From Novosphingobium sp. G106 (GTDB lineage: Bacteria > Pseudomonadota > Alphaproteobacteria > Sphingomonadales > Sphingomonadaceae), in NCBI RefSeq assembly GCF_019075875.1, contig NZ_JAHOOZ010000003.1, positions 186,001 to 250,000 of the forward strand: a DNA stretch of 64,000 bases, read 5' to 3'. The notes below the pieces were generated by a model, which had not been told where the DNA came from, did not search any database, and saw nothing but the letters and a program-made list of their open reading frames with translations. Shown here piece after piece: positions 16,675 through 25,495 of the stretch. Position 1 is the stretch's first letter; each line of letters begins with the position of its first letter. Both the position numbers and the translations under genes were made by a program.

Positions 16675-16750
16675 GGGCCTGTAGCTCAGCGGTTAGAGCT
16701 GGCCGCTCATAACGGCTAGGTCGCGGGTTCGAATCCTGCCGGGCCCACCA
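16675..16750 (+). tRNA. tRNA with CAU anticodon, tRNA-Ile2 type
   Basis: A 76-base tRNA with encoded CCA; acceptor GGGCCTG pairs with CGGGCCC (one G-U). The anticodon loop is CTCATAA, giving CAT. The GGGCC opening, TAGCTCAG D arm and CTCATAA loop resemble E. coli ileX/ileY (lysidine-modified CAU, reading AUA) rather than elongator or initiator Met. If so, its function depends on the host TilS enzyme. Assignment to Ile2 is by resemblance and needs an identity-element check. Confidence 0.85.
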
Positions 16751-16844
16751 ACTTTCCGAATTCGCCTCGCGTGGCCCATGGCCTGAATGCTATCGGCAAG
16801 TAGGCGAGCGGCCTCGCACCAATCGGACGAAGACCATTCCGCCA

Positions 16845-17477
16845 ATGTACGATCTGATCGTGTTCGATTTCGATGGCACGCTTGCCGACAGCGCCGACTG
16901 GCTTCTGCAGGTCCTGCCCGATCTCGCTGATCGGCACCGTTTCCGGGCTCCTGCCCCCGATGAGATCGAAGCGCTGCGCGGATGCCACGCGCGTGAAGTG
17001 ATGGCTGCGCTGCGTATTCCGGCCTGGCGCGTGCCGGCTATTGCAAGGGATCTGCGCCGTTTGGCCGAAGCAGATGCGCCGCGAATTCCGCTATTTGCCG
17101 GGATACCCGAGGTACTTTCGGCGCTGGCATCCAGCCGATCCCGGTTGGCGGTGGTCAGCTCGAACAGCGAAGTGACGGTTCGCGCCGTGCTCGGCCAACA
17201 CGCTGCTTCTATCAGCGCTTACGCATGCGGCGCGGCGCTGTTCGGCAAGGCCCGGTTGATCAGACGCCTAGTCGGGCGCAGCGGGATCGCATTCAGCAAC
17301 AGCATCTACGTCGGGGACGAGTTGCGCGACATCGCCGCGGCGCGATCGGCGGGCGTGGCAGCCGGGGCGGCCGCCTGGGGCTACGCCACCCGAGAAGCGC
17401 TCGCCCTGGCTCAGCCAGATCACATGTTTGATTGCCCCGAAAATCTCTCCGCGCTCGCCATGACGAGCAGCGAATAG
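16845..17477 (+). CDS. HAD-superfamily hydrolase (phosphoglycolate phosphatase-like)
   Basis: A 210-residue HAD phosphatase. Motif I is VFDFDGTLADS (nucleophile and acid/base Asp), motif II is LAVVSSNSEVTV, motif III Lys lies in ALFGKARLI, and motif IV is YVGDELRDIAAAR. A helical cap at residues 20-90 is of the PGPase/beta-PGM type. All catalytic residues are present. The likely reaction is phosphate-monoester hydrolysis, substrate unknown. It begins 94 bases after the tRNA pair. Confidence 0.88.
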   Translation: MYDLIVFDFDGTLADSADWLLQVLPDLADRHRFRAPAPDEIEALRGCHAREVMAALRIPAWRVPAIARDLRRLAEADAPRIPLFAGIPEVLSALASSRSRLAVVSSNSEVTVRAVLGQHAASISAYACGAALFGKARLIRRLVGRSGIAFSNSIYVGDELRDIAAARSAGVAAGAAAWGYATREALALAQPDHMFDCPENLSALAMTSSE

Positions 17478-17505
17478 GACCGTCTGGCAATTCGGTCTTT
17501 CGCGA

Positions 17506-17823
17506 TCAGCGCGAGATCTTCGCGTGTGACGCAGCCACTTCGCCAGTGGCGGTCTGAACCAAATCGCTCGCGATCGCCTCGTCTCGCCCGTCTACGAGCG
17601 CACCGCTGCCCATCGTGGCGACGCGGTCGTCATCAAACGTCCTTGAGACGAACGAAGCAAGCAGCGCCCCGGCAAGAAACCAAATGACCGTGCTCACCTT
17701 CATGAATCCGAGCAAGACAAAGAAAAGCGTCGCGGCAGTCAGAACCCAGCCGAGTGCCCCCGTGCACTCTGCAGTAAACGAGATTGTCTCTCGTCTACGG
17801 CGTTTTCTTGGGTGAACTGCCAT
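17506..17823 (-). CDS. Small inner-membrane hypothetical protein
   Basis: A 105-residue protein with a basic N-terminus (AVHPRKRRRRETISF) and two predicted membrane spans at about residues 24-42 (GWVLTAATLFFVLLGFM) and 45-62 (TVIWFLAGALLASFV), followed by a polar C-terminal tail. A GGGGGC sequence precedes the ATG. No family was recognised. Confidence 0.6.
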   Translation of the reverse strand: MAVHPRKRRRRETISFTAECTGALGWVLTAATLFFVLLGFMKVSTVIWFLAGALLASFVSRTFDDDRVATMGSGALVDGRDEAIASDLVQTATGEVAASHAKISR

Positions 17824-18450
17824 CGTCGGATGCCCCCGGGTCGATGAGTCGAAATGTGATTATGGCACCTTTAGAGCGCCGAACAAGTTAAACCTCGGTG
17901 AGAGTTCTTCTTTTCATTTCTCGAACGAGAAAAGATTGGCTGGAGGCGCGTTATATCCGTTAGTCGTCGATTCAAATTCGAAAAAACGGATACTAGTTCA
18001 GTAATGCTCGCCGCACTCATTAACCTTAATGCCGCGGCTTGATAGGGCTCGTATATTTTTGTACGTAGAGCGCGGCCTCGGACCTTGAGTCTATCGACTC
18101 GGCCTCGACCACGTAATGATACACGTAACATGGGAGATATGGATGAATTCCCGACATCTCCGGAGCGCCGCGTTGTGGACGCTGGATCCTCCTCCCTCCG
18201 CGGACGATACGAGGGCGCCGCGTGCTGACACGGCCGTGAAGATACTACCGAGCAAAGGTCAGAATGGGTCCGCGCCGCCTGAAACCTCGGGTCACCGAGG
18301 ATCCGTTGTTGGGCAGCTGTTGGCCGAGATTTGGTAAGGCGCGCAGGCGCTTCCCATCGTCACGCGACTGAAATTCAGACAACGCTGACCATCGCACCTG
18401 CCCCGTCCGCCGTGATGGCGTTTCCGCAGGCCGCCGATGCCTTATCGGTC
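17824..18450. other. AT-richer intergenic region, no gene recognised
   Basis: About 630 bases with clearly lower GC than the surroundings, especially 17860-18070. A short palindrome (TTTCTCG and CGAGAAA around AA) lies at 17917-17932. No tRNA-like or terminator-like structure was seen. It may carry promoters for the leftward membrane gene and the rightward small gene, or be a remnant of inserted DNA. Confidence 0.45.
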
Positions 18451-18475
18451 GGAACCAAGCTGACGTCGGAGCGCT
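18451..18475 (+). promoter_or_regulatory. EcfG-type general stress promoter candidate
   Basis: GGAAC, 16 bases, then CGCT resembles the alphaproteobacterial EcfG consensus (GGAAC-N16/17-CGTT), with one mismatch in the -10 box. It lies about 22 bases upstream of a 35-residue open frame with a good ribosome site. Confidence 0.35.
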
Positions 18476-18497
18476 TCCATCGCCAAGGAGACAGGCG

Positions 18498-18605
18498 ATG
18501 AGCGACAAGAAGGAAGCAGACCAAAACCCCATGCCCGCTGAGCATGATACCGAGCCGAAAAATCCCAGAAGCGCCAGGACGAAGGGCAGCAGTCGGCCTG
18601 ATTAG
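18498..18605 (+). CDS. Very small hydrophilic protein (35 residues)
   Basis: ATG with GGAG seven bases upstream opens MSDKKEADQNPMPAEHDTEP and a basic tail ending GSSRPD. It is highly charged and probably disordered. The good ribosome site and the possible EcfG promoter support a real small stress gene; the size and lack of homologue evidence leave doubt. Confidence 0.45.
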   Translation: MSDKKEADQNPMPAEHDTEPKNPRSARTKGSSRPD

Positions 18606-18661
18606 CGCCAGATCAAGCTGTAGCGCCAAACCACAAGCCTGCCGTCGACCGTTCTCGACGA

Positions 18662-19285
18662 TCAGGCAATCTCGAGGGCACCAGCGCGAAATGGCGCCAG
18701 CGAGGCCTTAATCGCCAAGCGTATCGCATCGGTGCTATGCTTCGCGCCAAGCTTGGCCAGAAGGTTCGCCCGGTGCAGTTCCACGGTCCGCGGACTGATG
18801 CCCAGGTGTTCGCCAATCAGGCGATTGCTGAGTCCTTCGACCATGCCGGCCAGGACTTCGCGCTCGCGGACGGACAGCTTGTCGATCTCTGCCATGGCCA
18901 ACCTTTGGCGCGATCCGCTCGCGATTGCAGGTCCAGTCCGGGCAAGCGACGTTCGAAGAGCTGCGATCAATGTGCTGCCGCAACCCGGCCAGGCCGCGTA
19001 GCCGATCGCGCCGTCCAGCACGGCCTCGACGACTCTCGGCGGGGCGGGGCCTTCCGAATAGGCAACGATGGGTAGCCAGCCATGCCGACTGCACACTTGC
19101 TCCATGAGTGAGGCGACCGCCCTTTCATCGTCGTGGATGAGGACAACGCCAGATCGCGGCCAGGATCGAAGGAATTCCTCGATCGTCTCGAACGGCTCGG
19201 CGAAGATTCCTTCGTTGTTGAGAAAATAGCAGATCGATGCGCGGCGCCGCACATCACTGTCGATCACGAAAGCAAGGTCATGCAT
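18662..19285 (-). CDS. FixJ-like LuxR-family response regulator
   Basis: A 207-residue two-domain regulator. Residues 1-120 follow a receiver-like fold (LAFVIDSDVRRRASICYFLN with the early Asp pair, GVVLIHDDERAV at the phosphoacceptor strand), although the acceptor region is divergent and phosphorylation is uncertain. Residues 140-200 are a clear LuxR/GerE HTH (LSVREREVLAGMVEGLSNRL, then ISPRTVELHRANLLAKLGAK). It lies 80 bases downstream of the MCP/Cache gene on the same strand, so the two probably form a sensor-regulator pair. Confidence 0.85.
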   Translation of the reverse strand: MHDLAFVIDSDVRRRASICYFLNNEGIFAEPFETIEEFLRSWPRSGVVLIHDDERAVASLMEQVCSRHGWLPIVAYSEGPAPPRVVEAVLDGAIGYAAWPGCGSTLIAALRTSLARTGPAIASGSRQRLAMAEIDKLSVREREVLAGMVEGLSNRLIGEHLGISPRTVELHRANLLAKLGAKHSTDAIRLAIKASLAPFRAGALEIA

Positions 19286-19365
19286 GAGGGCGTCAATCGT
19301 TCAGGCGAGACGGCGATGTGGGCCGGCTCGGAAGCGAAGATGTTCGGTGGCGATCGAAAGCGGGG

Positions 19366-20391
19366 TCAATGTCCGCTGGTGGCGGCCTGCGTCTCGATGC
19401 AGCCGAACCAGCCCAGGCCTTCATAGGTTTCGTAGCCCGGTGTCAGCGCATAGGAGATCAGTTTGGGACCAGTCTGGTAGTAGCCGCGCTTGCCGCTGGC
19501 CTGGAGCGGGTAGACTTCGCCTTCGGCAAAGCCGGTCGAGGAGGCGATGATACGGTTCTTCGCATTGAGCAGCATCACGCGCGTCGTCTTCTGCTCGTCG
19601 GCGCCGAGCGGCACGCCATTGACGATGGCGGCGGCCTGAGGCTCCCAATCGAAGAATATGCCGAGCACGCCCAGCGGCCTGCCATGCTCAGATCCGCCTG
19701 CCCGGATCGCCGTGGCATAGGTTGCCACCTCGGCGTTTCCCAGGGCGTCGTTTCGCATGATGTCGCAGACGACGAAATCATCGCCGCTCCTCGTCGTCAT
19801 GCCGCGGCGAAACCATTCGGCCGAAGAGGCATTGCGTCCGACGACGGTCGCGTAGCGGTCGGGGCGGCCATTTGCGATGATCCTGCCATTGGCGTCGGCG
19901 ATCCAGAGATCGAGGTAGACCGTGTAGGACCGCAAAATGGTCGCCAGCCTTTGGGTGGCATAGGCGAGGGCTTCAGCCGAGGCATCCTGTGCAGCCGCAA
20001 CCACAGCGCCGTCGGTCGCCCACCAGCGCACGTCGCAGGAGCGTTCGTAGAGGTTGCGGTCGATGATCTCGACGGCGTTGTGGGCCATGTCGGCGAAACG
20101 GTTGCCGCTCGCATCGAGCAGCATCTGCCGTCCGGCGGCTTCGATCCGGCCGGTGTTGTCGTTGATCGCGCTGCGAAGCCCCGCAGAAAGTGCGCTGACC
20201 TCCTTGGTCACTTCGGTCATTTCCTGTGCGACGACCGCAAAGCTCTTGCCGACTTCGCCTGCCCGGGCGGCCTCGAGCCGGGCGTTCATCGACAGCATCT
20301 GCGTCTTGACCATGATCATGTCGATCGAGCTGATCTTTTCGGCGGTATGTTTGGAAAGATCGAGGGCCAAGCTCAGAATGTCATTGCGCAT
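19366..20391 (-). CDS. Soluble methyl-accepting-type protein with C-terminal Cache domain
   Basis: A 341-residue protein with inverted domain order. Residues 10-75 hold the conserved MCP signalling tip (MLSMNARLEAARAGEVGKSF, AVVAQEMTEVTKEV); residues 105-335 look like a Cache sensor (VYLDLWIADANGRIIANGRP, VLGIFFDWEPQAAAIV). There is no signal peptide and no membrane span, so the sensor would act in the cytoplasm. The signalling hairpin is much shorter than in classical chemoreceptors, and no adaptation helices are seen. It is followed by a LuxR regulator. Whether it couples to CheA or works otherwise is not visible. Confidence 0.8.
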   Translation of the reverse strand: MRNDILSLALDLSKHTAEKISSIDMIMVKTQMLSMNARLEAARAGEVGKSFAVVAQEMTEVTKEVSALSAGLRSAINDNTGRIEAAGRQMLLDASGNRFADMAHNAVEIIDRNLYERSCDVRWWATDGAVVAAAQDASAEALAYATQRLATILRSYTVYLDLWIADANGRIIANGRPDRYATVVGRNASSAEWFRRGMTTRSGDDFVVCDIMRNDALGNAEVATYATAIRAGGSEHGRPLGVLGIFFDWEPQAAAIVNGVPLGADEQKTTRVMLLNAKNRIIASSTGFAEGEVYPLQASGKRGYYQTGPKLISYALTPGYETYEGLGWFGCIETQAATSGH

Positions 20392-20685
20392 GCGATGTCC
20401 CGTCCAGAAATACTTCCGTTCAGAACATCCTCTCCCGACGCCGGCATTCCCTGCCGATATAGATGTTTATCGGGAAAATTACTTACCGCCTCGTTAAGCA
20501 CATCTAATTCATGGGAATAGTGGGAAAACTTAATGTGCGAGGGCGGCAGGCCGCGGGCCTGCAGTTCACGGTCAGGCCAAATGCGGCGAAAGGCCGGGAA
20601 TATCTGGCCAGGTTGCCGAATGCCGCCTATATTCGAATGCACTGACCGGCGTCACGATCGGTCGATGGACGGGAGAGCTGCCGGC

Positions 20686-21231
20686 ATGTTCATTCGAACC
20701 TCTCGCATGTTTCTGCGGCCATGCTGGCCGGAAGACCGCCACGAGATGCTCGCGCTGATAAGCGGCGGGGCGATTACTCCTGGCGCCGTGGGCCTTCCCT
20801 CGCCATTCACGGCGGAAGACGTGCAGCGTTTCATCGATCGGCCGAGCGAGCCTTCCTTGCCGCATTTCTTCATCACTCTGCCCAAGATCAACGGCGGAGA
20901 GCTCATCGGCGGCATCGGCCTCGGACCTGATGGCGACGAAATTGGGCTCGGCTATTGGATTACGCGGGCGCACCATGGCCGGGGTTATGCAGCTGAGGCC
21001 ATCCGTGCGGTGCTGAGCTTTGCTCGCACACTCGGACATCGCCGCGTGATCGCGAGCCACATTCCCGGCGCCAGATCGTCCGCCCGAGTCCTGGAGAAGG
21101 TCGGCTTCGTCACCACCAGTGAATTACACTCGCGCCTTGAAGCGAACTCTCTTGCCAAGACCTACGTCATCGAGCTCAGTGCTTCGATCGATCTCGAAGA
21201 CAATGAAGCGCTTGGCCAGAAGGCGGGCTAG
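20686..21231 (+). CDS. GNAT-family N-acetyltransferase (RimJ/RimL-like)
   Basis: A 181-residue acetyltransferase. MFIRTSRMFLRPCWPEDRHE is the usual opening of the RimJ/RimL group; LGYWITRAHHGRGYAAEAIR holds the acetyl-CoA-binding R/Q-x-x-G-x-G/A loop (HHGRGYA); SARVLEKVGFV is the closing motif. The start at 20686 has GGGAGA upstream; an in-frame ATG at 20665 is possible. The acetylated substrate is unknown. The stop is nine bases from the convergent exported-protein gene. Confidence 0.86.
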   Translation: MFIRTSRMFLRPCWPEDRHEMLALISGGAITPGAVGLPSPFTAEDVQRFIDRPSEPSLPHFFITLPKINGGELIGGIGLGPDGDEIGLGYWITRAHHGRGYAAEAIRAVLSFARTLGHRRVIASHIPGARSSARVLEKVGFVTTSELHSRLEANSLAKTYVIELSASIDLEDNEALGQKAG

Positions 21232-21240
21232 CGCACCGCC

Positions 21241-21561
21241 TCAATCGTCGTCATCGTCATCATGATGTCGGTGCCAGCGGCGGTCTTCCCACCTGCGATG
21301 CTGCTCCCAATATCTGCGCTGTTCCCAACGCCGACGTTCTTCCCAGCGCTGGCGTTCTATCCAGGCGCGGCGGGCGTCACGATGATAATAGGGATCGTTG
21401 TAGCCGTCATAGGGATCGTAATATCTGCCGTAGGCGTCATAGTAGCCGGGGTAGCCGTTGCCGATAGTGATACTGAACCGGCTTTGGGCTGCCGCTGCGC
21501 CGGGCAAAGCCGCAATCACTGTAGCTGCTGCCAGCGCGGCTGCGATGGGTAGTTTCTTCAT
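21241..21561 (-). CDS. Exported Tyr/Arg/Trp-rich protein with poly-Asp tail
   Basis: A 106-residue protein with a Sec signal peptide (MKKLPIAAALAAATVIAALP then GAAAAQ). The mature part has a Tyr/Asp/Gly segment (YDAYGRYYDPYDGYNDPYYH), an Arg/Trp/Glu-repeat segment of the type RRWEQRRYWEQHRRWEDRR, and ends HRHHDDDDDD. The start at 21561 has GGAGG five bases upstream. Similar low-complexity periplasmic proteins are common in sphingomonads. The His/Asp end could bind metal, but this is speculation. Confidence 0.72.
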   Translation of the reverse strand: MKKLPIAAALAAATVIAALPGAAAAQSRFSITIGNGYPGYYDAYGRYYDPYDGYNDPYYHRDARRAWIERQRWEERRRWEQRRYWEQHRRWEDRRWHRHHDDDDDD

Positions 21562-21809
21562 CGTCCCCTCCATGGGCGGGCGGCCGTCTCGGCCAGCCTC
21601 ATGAGACCGACGATAGGACGAAGGACATCGCCTCAGGCTGAATGCATGCGTAGTGCGATGTTCATCCGATGACCCACGCTCAATTTCTGATTTCGATGTC
21701 CGAACTGCGGCATCCGCTTAGCGGAGAAGCGTAATCGCCTGGCATCATTGCGGCCAAAGCAGTTAGCGTGCAAATTTACTCTCGCCGGGCAGCACTTGGG
21801 GCCAAAGTC

Positions 21810-22398
21810 ATGCTGGTCAAAACAATCATGTCGATTGACGAGGGCGTCGCAGTTGCGCCGCTCATCAACGCCAGGGTCGCTGGCCGATACGGCTTCCTGA
21901 TGATTTACCTGGTTGTCGGGACATTCGCCGGTGTCGTTGCGGGAAGCTTTATAGCGGTCGTGCTCCCATTCGCGCTGGCGCTGAGCGGTCGGACTGCCCC
22001 GCCTTCCGTTCTTGGCATCCTGCTCCCCGCAATAGAGGTGGTGGGCGCTATGGCTGGGTTCGCAGCAAGCTAACCGAAAATATGTGAAGCGCTACATCGA
22101 TAGGCTGATCGAGTTGGGGCATCGCCGAGAAGACGAGATCTCATTCGAATTGATGGATGGTGGGCTCGCCATATCGGGCGGGGGCATGCGTCACGCTATC
22201 GATTGGACTGCATTCTTGGAAATTGCTTCCGCTCCGCACCACTGGTTGCTGATAACCGGGCCGATGAGTTTCATCCTGCCAAAGCGAGCATTCGCCTCCG
22301 CCGACCAGGAGCGGTCGTTTTTGGCCGAAGTCGCCGGGCACCTGACGGCCGAAGCGCAAAAACGCAGCGCTGAGGCAATCGCTACCGCGTTTGGCTGA
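21810..22398 (+). pseudogene. YcxB-like membrane protein, split by one frame change
   Basis: Two consecutive frames read as halves of one YcxB-family protein. The first (21810-22073; open from 21768) has two membrane spans (YGFLMIYLVVGTFAGVVAGS, then SVLGILLPAIEVVGAMAG). The second (open from about 22036, with a possible GTG at 22084) gives ANRKYVKRYIDRLIELGHRR and the YcxB domain (HHWLLITGPMSFILPKRAF). The change lies around 22030-22075 and equals one extra base. Alternatively they are two genes; the missing soluble domain in the first and missing membrane spans in the second argue for one. Confidence 0.6.
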
Positions 22399-22636
22399 GC
22401 GGGGCAGGACGAACGATGGGGCCAGCGATTTGCCGTATGGATTGATGCCGCCGACATCTCGCTCATTCCGACCATCGCAAAAACCGCCCTACCCTCAGCC
22501 AGTCAAGGGCAACTGGCTCCCCGTAAGCCCTTTGACATAGAAGATGATGGACTCGATGACTTCATGCTCAGCGGTGGAACCGCGTTGCTACAAGCCTGCG
22601 ACCGCCTTTGGCGGGATTGATGAGTGAGAGCGGAAT

Positions 22637-22813
22637 ATGTCCCAGCAAGAATTCTACCTCGAGCAGGCCTCGCGTTACGCCGTGGCGGCGCAAGGGGCTG
22701 AACTGCTTCGGCGTAGGGGCAATCTGCTTGCCGCAGAACGCGCCTGGCGAAAACTGGCTAGCTTTGCGATAGAGCCTGACGTCGCAGAAGGTATTTACGC
22801 GTCGAAATCCTGA
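22637..22813 (+). CDS. Small hypothetical protein (58 residues)
   Basis: MSQQEFYLEQASRYAVAAQG opens a basic helical protein with RRRGNLLAAERAWRKLASFA in the middle. Codon use resembles the neighbours, with a GAGAGCGG sequence upstream. The 22399-22855 gap otherwise holds nothing recognisable. No family was identified. Confidence 0.5.
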   Translation: MSQQEFYLEQASRYAVAAQGAELLRRRGNLLAAERAWRKLASFAIEPDVAEGIYASKS

Positions 22814-22855
22814 TGGTGCCTTCACTCGCTAAAGTCTGCCGACGTGGAAACTTCC

Positions 22856-23845
22856 GTGAACCAGTCCTTCCGACTTCTCGCCTTAGCATTATCGATTACC
22901 CTTCCTGGATGTGGCGAGGCCGAGACGCCGGCGGGCGCTGCACCGCTGACGATCGCGAGGACAATTCCTCTCGATCATGTAGCCGGCAGGATCGATCACC
23001 TTGCCATCGACCTTCGCCATCGCCGTATCTTCGTGGCAGAACTCGGAAACGGCAGCGTTGACGCAGTCGACATCGACACCGGCCGATCGCGCCGCATCTC
23101 GGGCCTGAAGGATCCGCAGGGCATAGGCTATTTCCCGGATCGCGATTTGGTGGCAGTCGCCAGCGGCGGTGACGGCACGCTGCGCTTTTTCAGCGGCGAA
23201 ACGCTCGCGCCAACCGGCGTCATCCGGCTTGGCGACGATGCCGACAATGTGCGTATCGACCAGAACTCGGGGCTGATCGCGGTGGGCTTCGGGTCAGGCG
23301 CAATTTCCTTCATCGATCCTGCGCGCCAGGCGGTTATATCGACTATCGGCCTACCAGCGCACCCGGAGGGTTTCAGCCTGGATCCCGATGGCCCAGGTCT
23401 CTTCGTGAACCCTCCCAATGCCCATTCGGTCTTCTTCGCGGACCGCAGGGCCGCAGCAGTGACCAAGCGTTTGCCTGCGGGCCACGCAATGAACTTCCCG
23501 CTCGCCCTCGATCCAGCATCTCGCACGATCGCGATCGCCTATCGTTGGCCTTCCCGATTGGTGCTCCTGGATCAGGAGACCGGGAGCGTTCGCCAGGACC
23601 TTCCAACCTGCGGCGACGCCGATGATGTAGCCTTCGATGCCCTCCGCGCAAGAATCTACGTGGTCTGTGGATCGGGTTTGGTCGATACCTTCCAGAAAGG
23701 AGCCACCGGATACGAGCGGCTTCCCGCTACCTCGACCCGCCAGGGTGCTCGCACCGGCCTCTTCGTCCCCGAACTCAATCGTCTATTCGTAGCTGCTCGC
23801 GCGACCGGGAACATGGCCGCCGCGCTAATAGTATTGCGCCCGTAG
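22856..23845 (+). CDS. YncE-like beta-propeller lipoprotein
   Basis: About 329 residues from a GTG with GGAAA upstream; an in-frame GTG at 22844 is an alternative. A lipoprotein signal (SFRLLALALSITLPGC) puts it in the periplasm, anchored by lipid. The body is a series of about 40-residue blades: DHLAIDLRHRRIFVAELGNG, then LVAVASGGDGTLRFF, GLIAVGFGSGAISFIDP, and a blade ending RLFVAAR. Such surrogate-NHL/YncE propellers are scaffold or binding proteins; the ligand is unknown. Confidence 0.78.
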   Translation: MNQSFRLLALALSITLPGCGEAETPAGAAPLTIARTIPLDHVAGRIDHLAIDLRHRRIFVAELGNGSVDAVDIDTGRSRRISGLKDPQGIGYFPDRDLVAVASGGDGTLRFFSGETLAPTGVIRLGDDADNVRIDQNSGLIAVGFGSGAISFIDPARQAVISTIGLPAHPEGFSLDPDGPGLFVNPPNAHSVFFADRRAAAVTKRLPAGHAMNFPLALDPASRTIAIAYRWPSRLVLLDQETGSVRQDLPTCGDADDVAFDALRARIYVVCGSGLVDTFQKGATGYERLPATSTRQGARTGLFVPELNRLFVAARATGNMAAALIVLRP

Positions 23846-24035
23846 AGCGTTATTCCATGCTCCGTCATAGGCAGGTTGCCCTTTCGCCAAGCTTGGCGAG
23901 ATCTGCATCGTGCCAGGTAGAAGTCCAATCAGTTCCTCCAGGTGATGCTCGATGTGATCGGCGACGATGATCCCGCACGACTGGAAATTGAGCTATGGAT
24001 TGCGCCAGCTCGCAACCTTATTTGGAGACAGGCCG

Positions 24036-24500
24036 ATGGTGGATCTGGTTATCGGGGCCAAGGCGTGCCGGCCGAACCCAGCACTGCTGCCGCTTGAGTT
24101 CTTGATTGGAAATTGGGCGACAATCGGCACGCATCCGGCCGCGCCAGGTGTAGAACTACCCGGAAGAACGAGTTTCGCGTGGACTGAAAACGGTGCTTTC
24201 CTCATCATGCATTCGGAGACCGATCACAAAGACTTTCCCGATGGTATGGCAATCTTCGCGAGCGACAATGCTCTCGGCGTAATCACGATGTGCTGGTTCG
24301 ACGAACGAGGGATTTCTCGCCTGTGCGGGGTCCGCGCGAGCGAGAGGGCCGTGCAGTGGCATCATGACGATCCCAATTTCATGCAGCGATTGACGATCAC
24401 TGCCGATCCGAACGGCCAGCGAATGACAAGCAAAGGGAAGATGGCGCAGAATGGCGGCGATTGGGGCGACGACCTCTCGCAAGTCTTTATCCGGCAGTAA
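24036..24500 (+). CDS. Hypothetical protein, DUF1579-like
   Basis: A 154-residue protein starting MVDLVIGAKACRPNPALLPL with GGAGA seven bases upstream; an upstream in-frame ATG at 23967 lacks a ribosome site. LEFLIGNWATIGTHPAAPG and RTSFAWTENGAFLIMHSETD match the opening of small calycin-like proteins of the DUF1579 type, and ITADPNGQRMTSKGKMAQNG gives the closing strands. Function unknown. Confidence 0.7.
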   Translation: MVDLVIGAKACRPNPALLPLEFLIGNWATIGTHPAAPGVELPGRTSFAWTENGAFLIMHSETDHKDFPDGMAIFASDNALGVITMCWFDERGISRLCGVRASERAVQWHHDDPNFMQRLTITADPNGQRMTSKGKMAQNGGDWGDDLSQVFIRQ

Positions 24501-24725
24501 CTCAACCCGAGTTTTAGCGGAATCGAATGTTACAAGTTTTCAACAACATCCGGACGCACTGTCTTTATCGAGAGAATTTGTACACATGTCTAAATTGCCG
24601 CTGTTAGCTAACAATTATCCATAATAACTGGTCGCACAAAAAATAACATCCATATTCGATGCTCGTGGAGCCAAATTAATCCTGTAAGCGTTGTACATGA
24701 TCCTGGCCACAAGGATGGAGGGGGC

Positions 24726-24929
24726 ATGACGTCGCAGGAATATGAGAATCGAGGGGTAGAGCTTCGGCGGCGGGAAGCGCTCGCACGTGACGCGGTCATC
24801 GCCGCGATCCACGATGGGCTCCGCCCGGAGGATGAAACCTTCCAAACCTTCATCAAGTTACATCAAAGGACGCTTGCTGAACTTGGTCAGCTTGATCATG
24901 AATTTGTGAAGACCTGCCAGAATTATTAA
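24726..24929 (+). CDS. Small hypothetical protein (67 residues)
   Basis: ATG directly after GGAGGGGGC. The product MTSQEYENRGVELRRREALA is charged and helical throughout, ending LDHEFVKTCQNY. No family was recognised. The upstream region (24501-24725) is AT-richer and probably holds its promoter. Confidence 0.55.
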   Translation: MTSQEYENRGVELRRREALARDAVIAAIHDGLRPEDETFQTFIKLHQRTLAELGQLDHEFVKTCQNY

Positions 24930-25495
24930 ATCTCGACAACGTCTGGGCATCAATGCGCGGGGCGCATTACTAATCAAGCTCAGCAGATGGAGAAACCAAG
25001 GCCGCTGCACGCGCGGCAGCGTCATTTTCGCGCTTGTCGCTAAAGTGCCGGACAGCGACGAATATCATGCGATCCGCTCATTCGAGCTTACCCGATTGTC
25101 AGTTATGAGTTCCGTGGATCATCACGACACTCCGTAGAGCCTCGCAAGGGGGAGGGCTCAGCAGGCTGGCGCTCAAGGCGGGAGGAGTGATTGCGGTCCG
25201 AAAGGAGCCGTAGTCGAGGCCCGATACTGGCCGTACGAGCGTGCAATTGGGCAACGAAACCCAGCTAGGTGAAGACGTGGCGCTGAGTGCCGGGATCAGA
25301 ATTATTTTGTTGGCCAGTACTCGCGCGCTGACGATTGCACTCGTCGAGCCAACCGCGTCAACCCTTTGCATCGTTCGTGCTGCCAACGCTCATTGAGAAT
25401 TGCCAACCAGACGCGACGAAGGTCACTCGGACGTACGAACAGGCGCGCAGCTGTGATATTGTCCGCAGGTCGCAAAGATTATGGGAGAGTGCCTC
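24930..25495. other. Intergenic region, nothing recognised
   Basis: 566 bases without a supported gene. Open frames on both strands have no ribosome sites and atypical composition. No tRNA-like or terminator-like hairpin was seen. Confidence 0.4.

Noticed and set aside
1317..16750. The tRNA pair as the attachment site of the integrase at the left edge
   Set aside because: No tRNA 3'-end duplicate was seen near the integrase, and the distance and orientation do not fit.
25099..25386. A leftward 95-residue frame in the 24.9-25.5 kb gap
   Set aside because: No ribosome site, no family resemblance, atypical composition.
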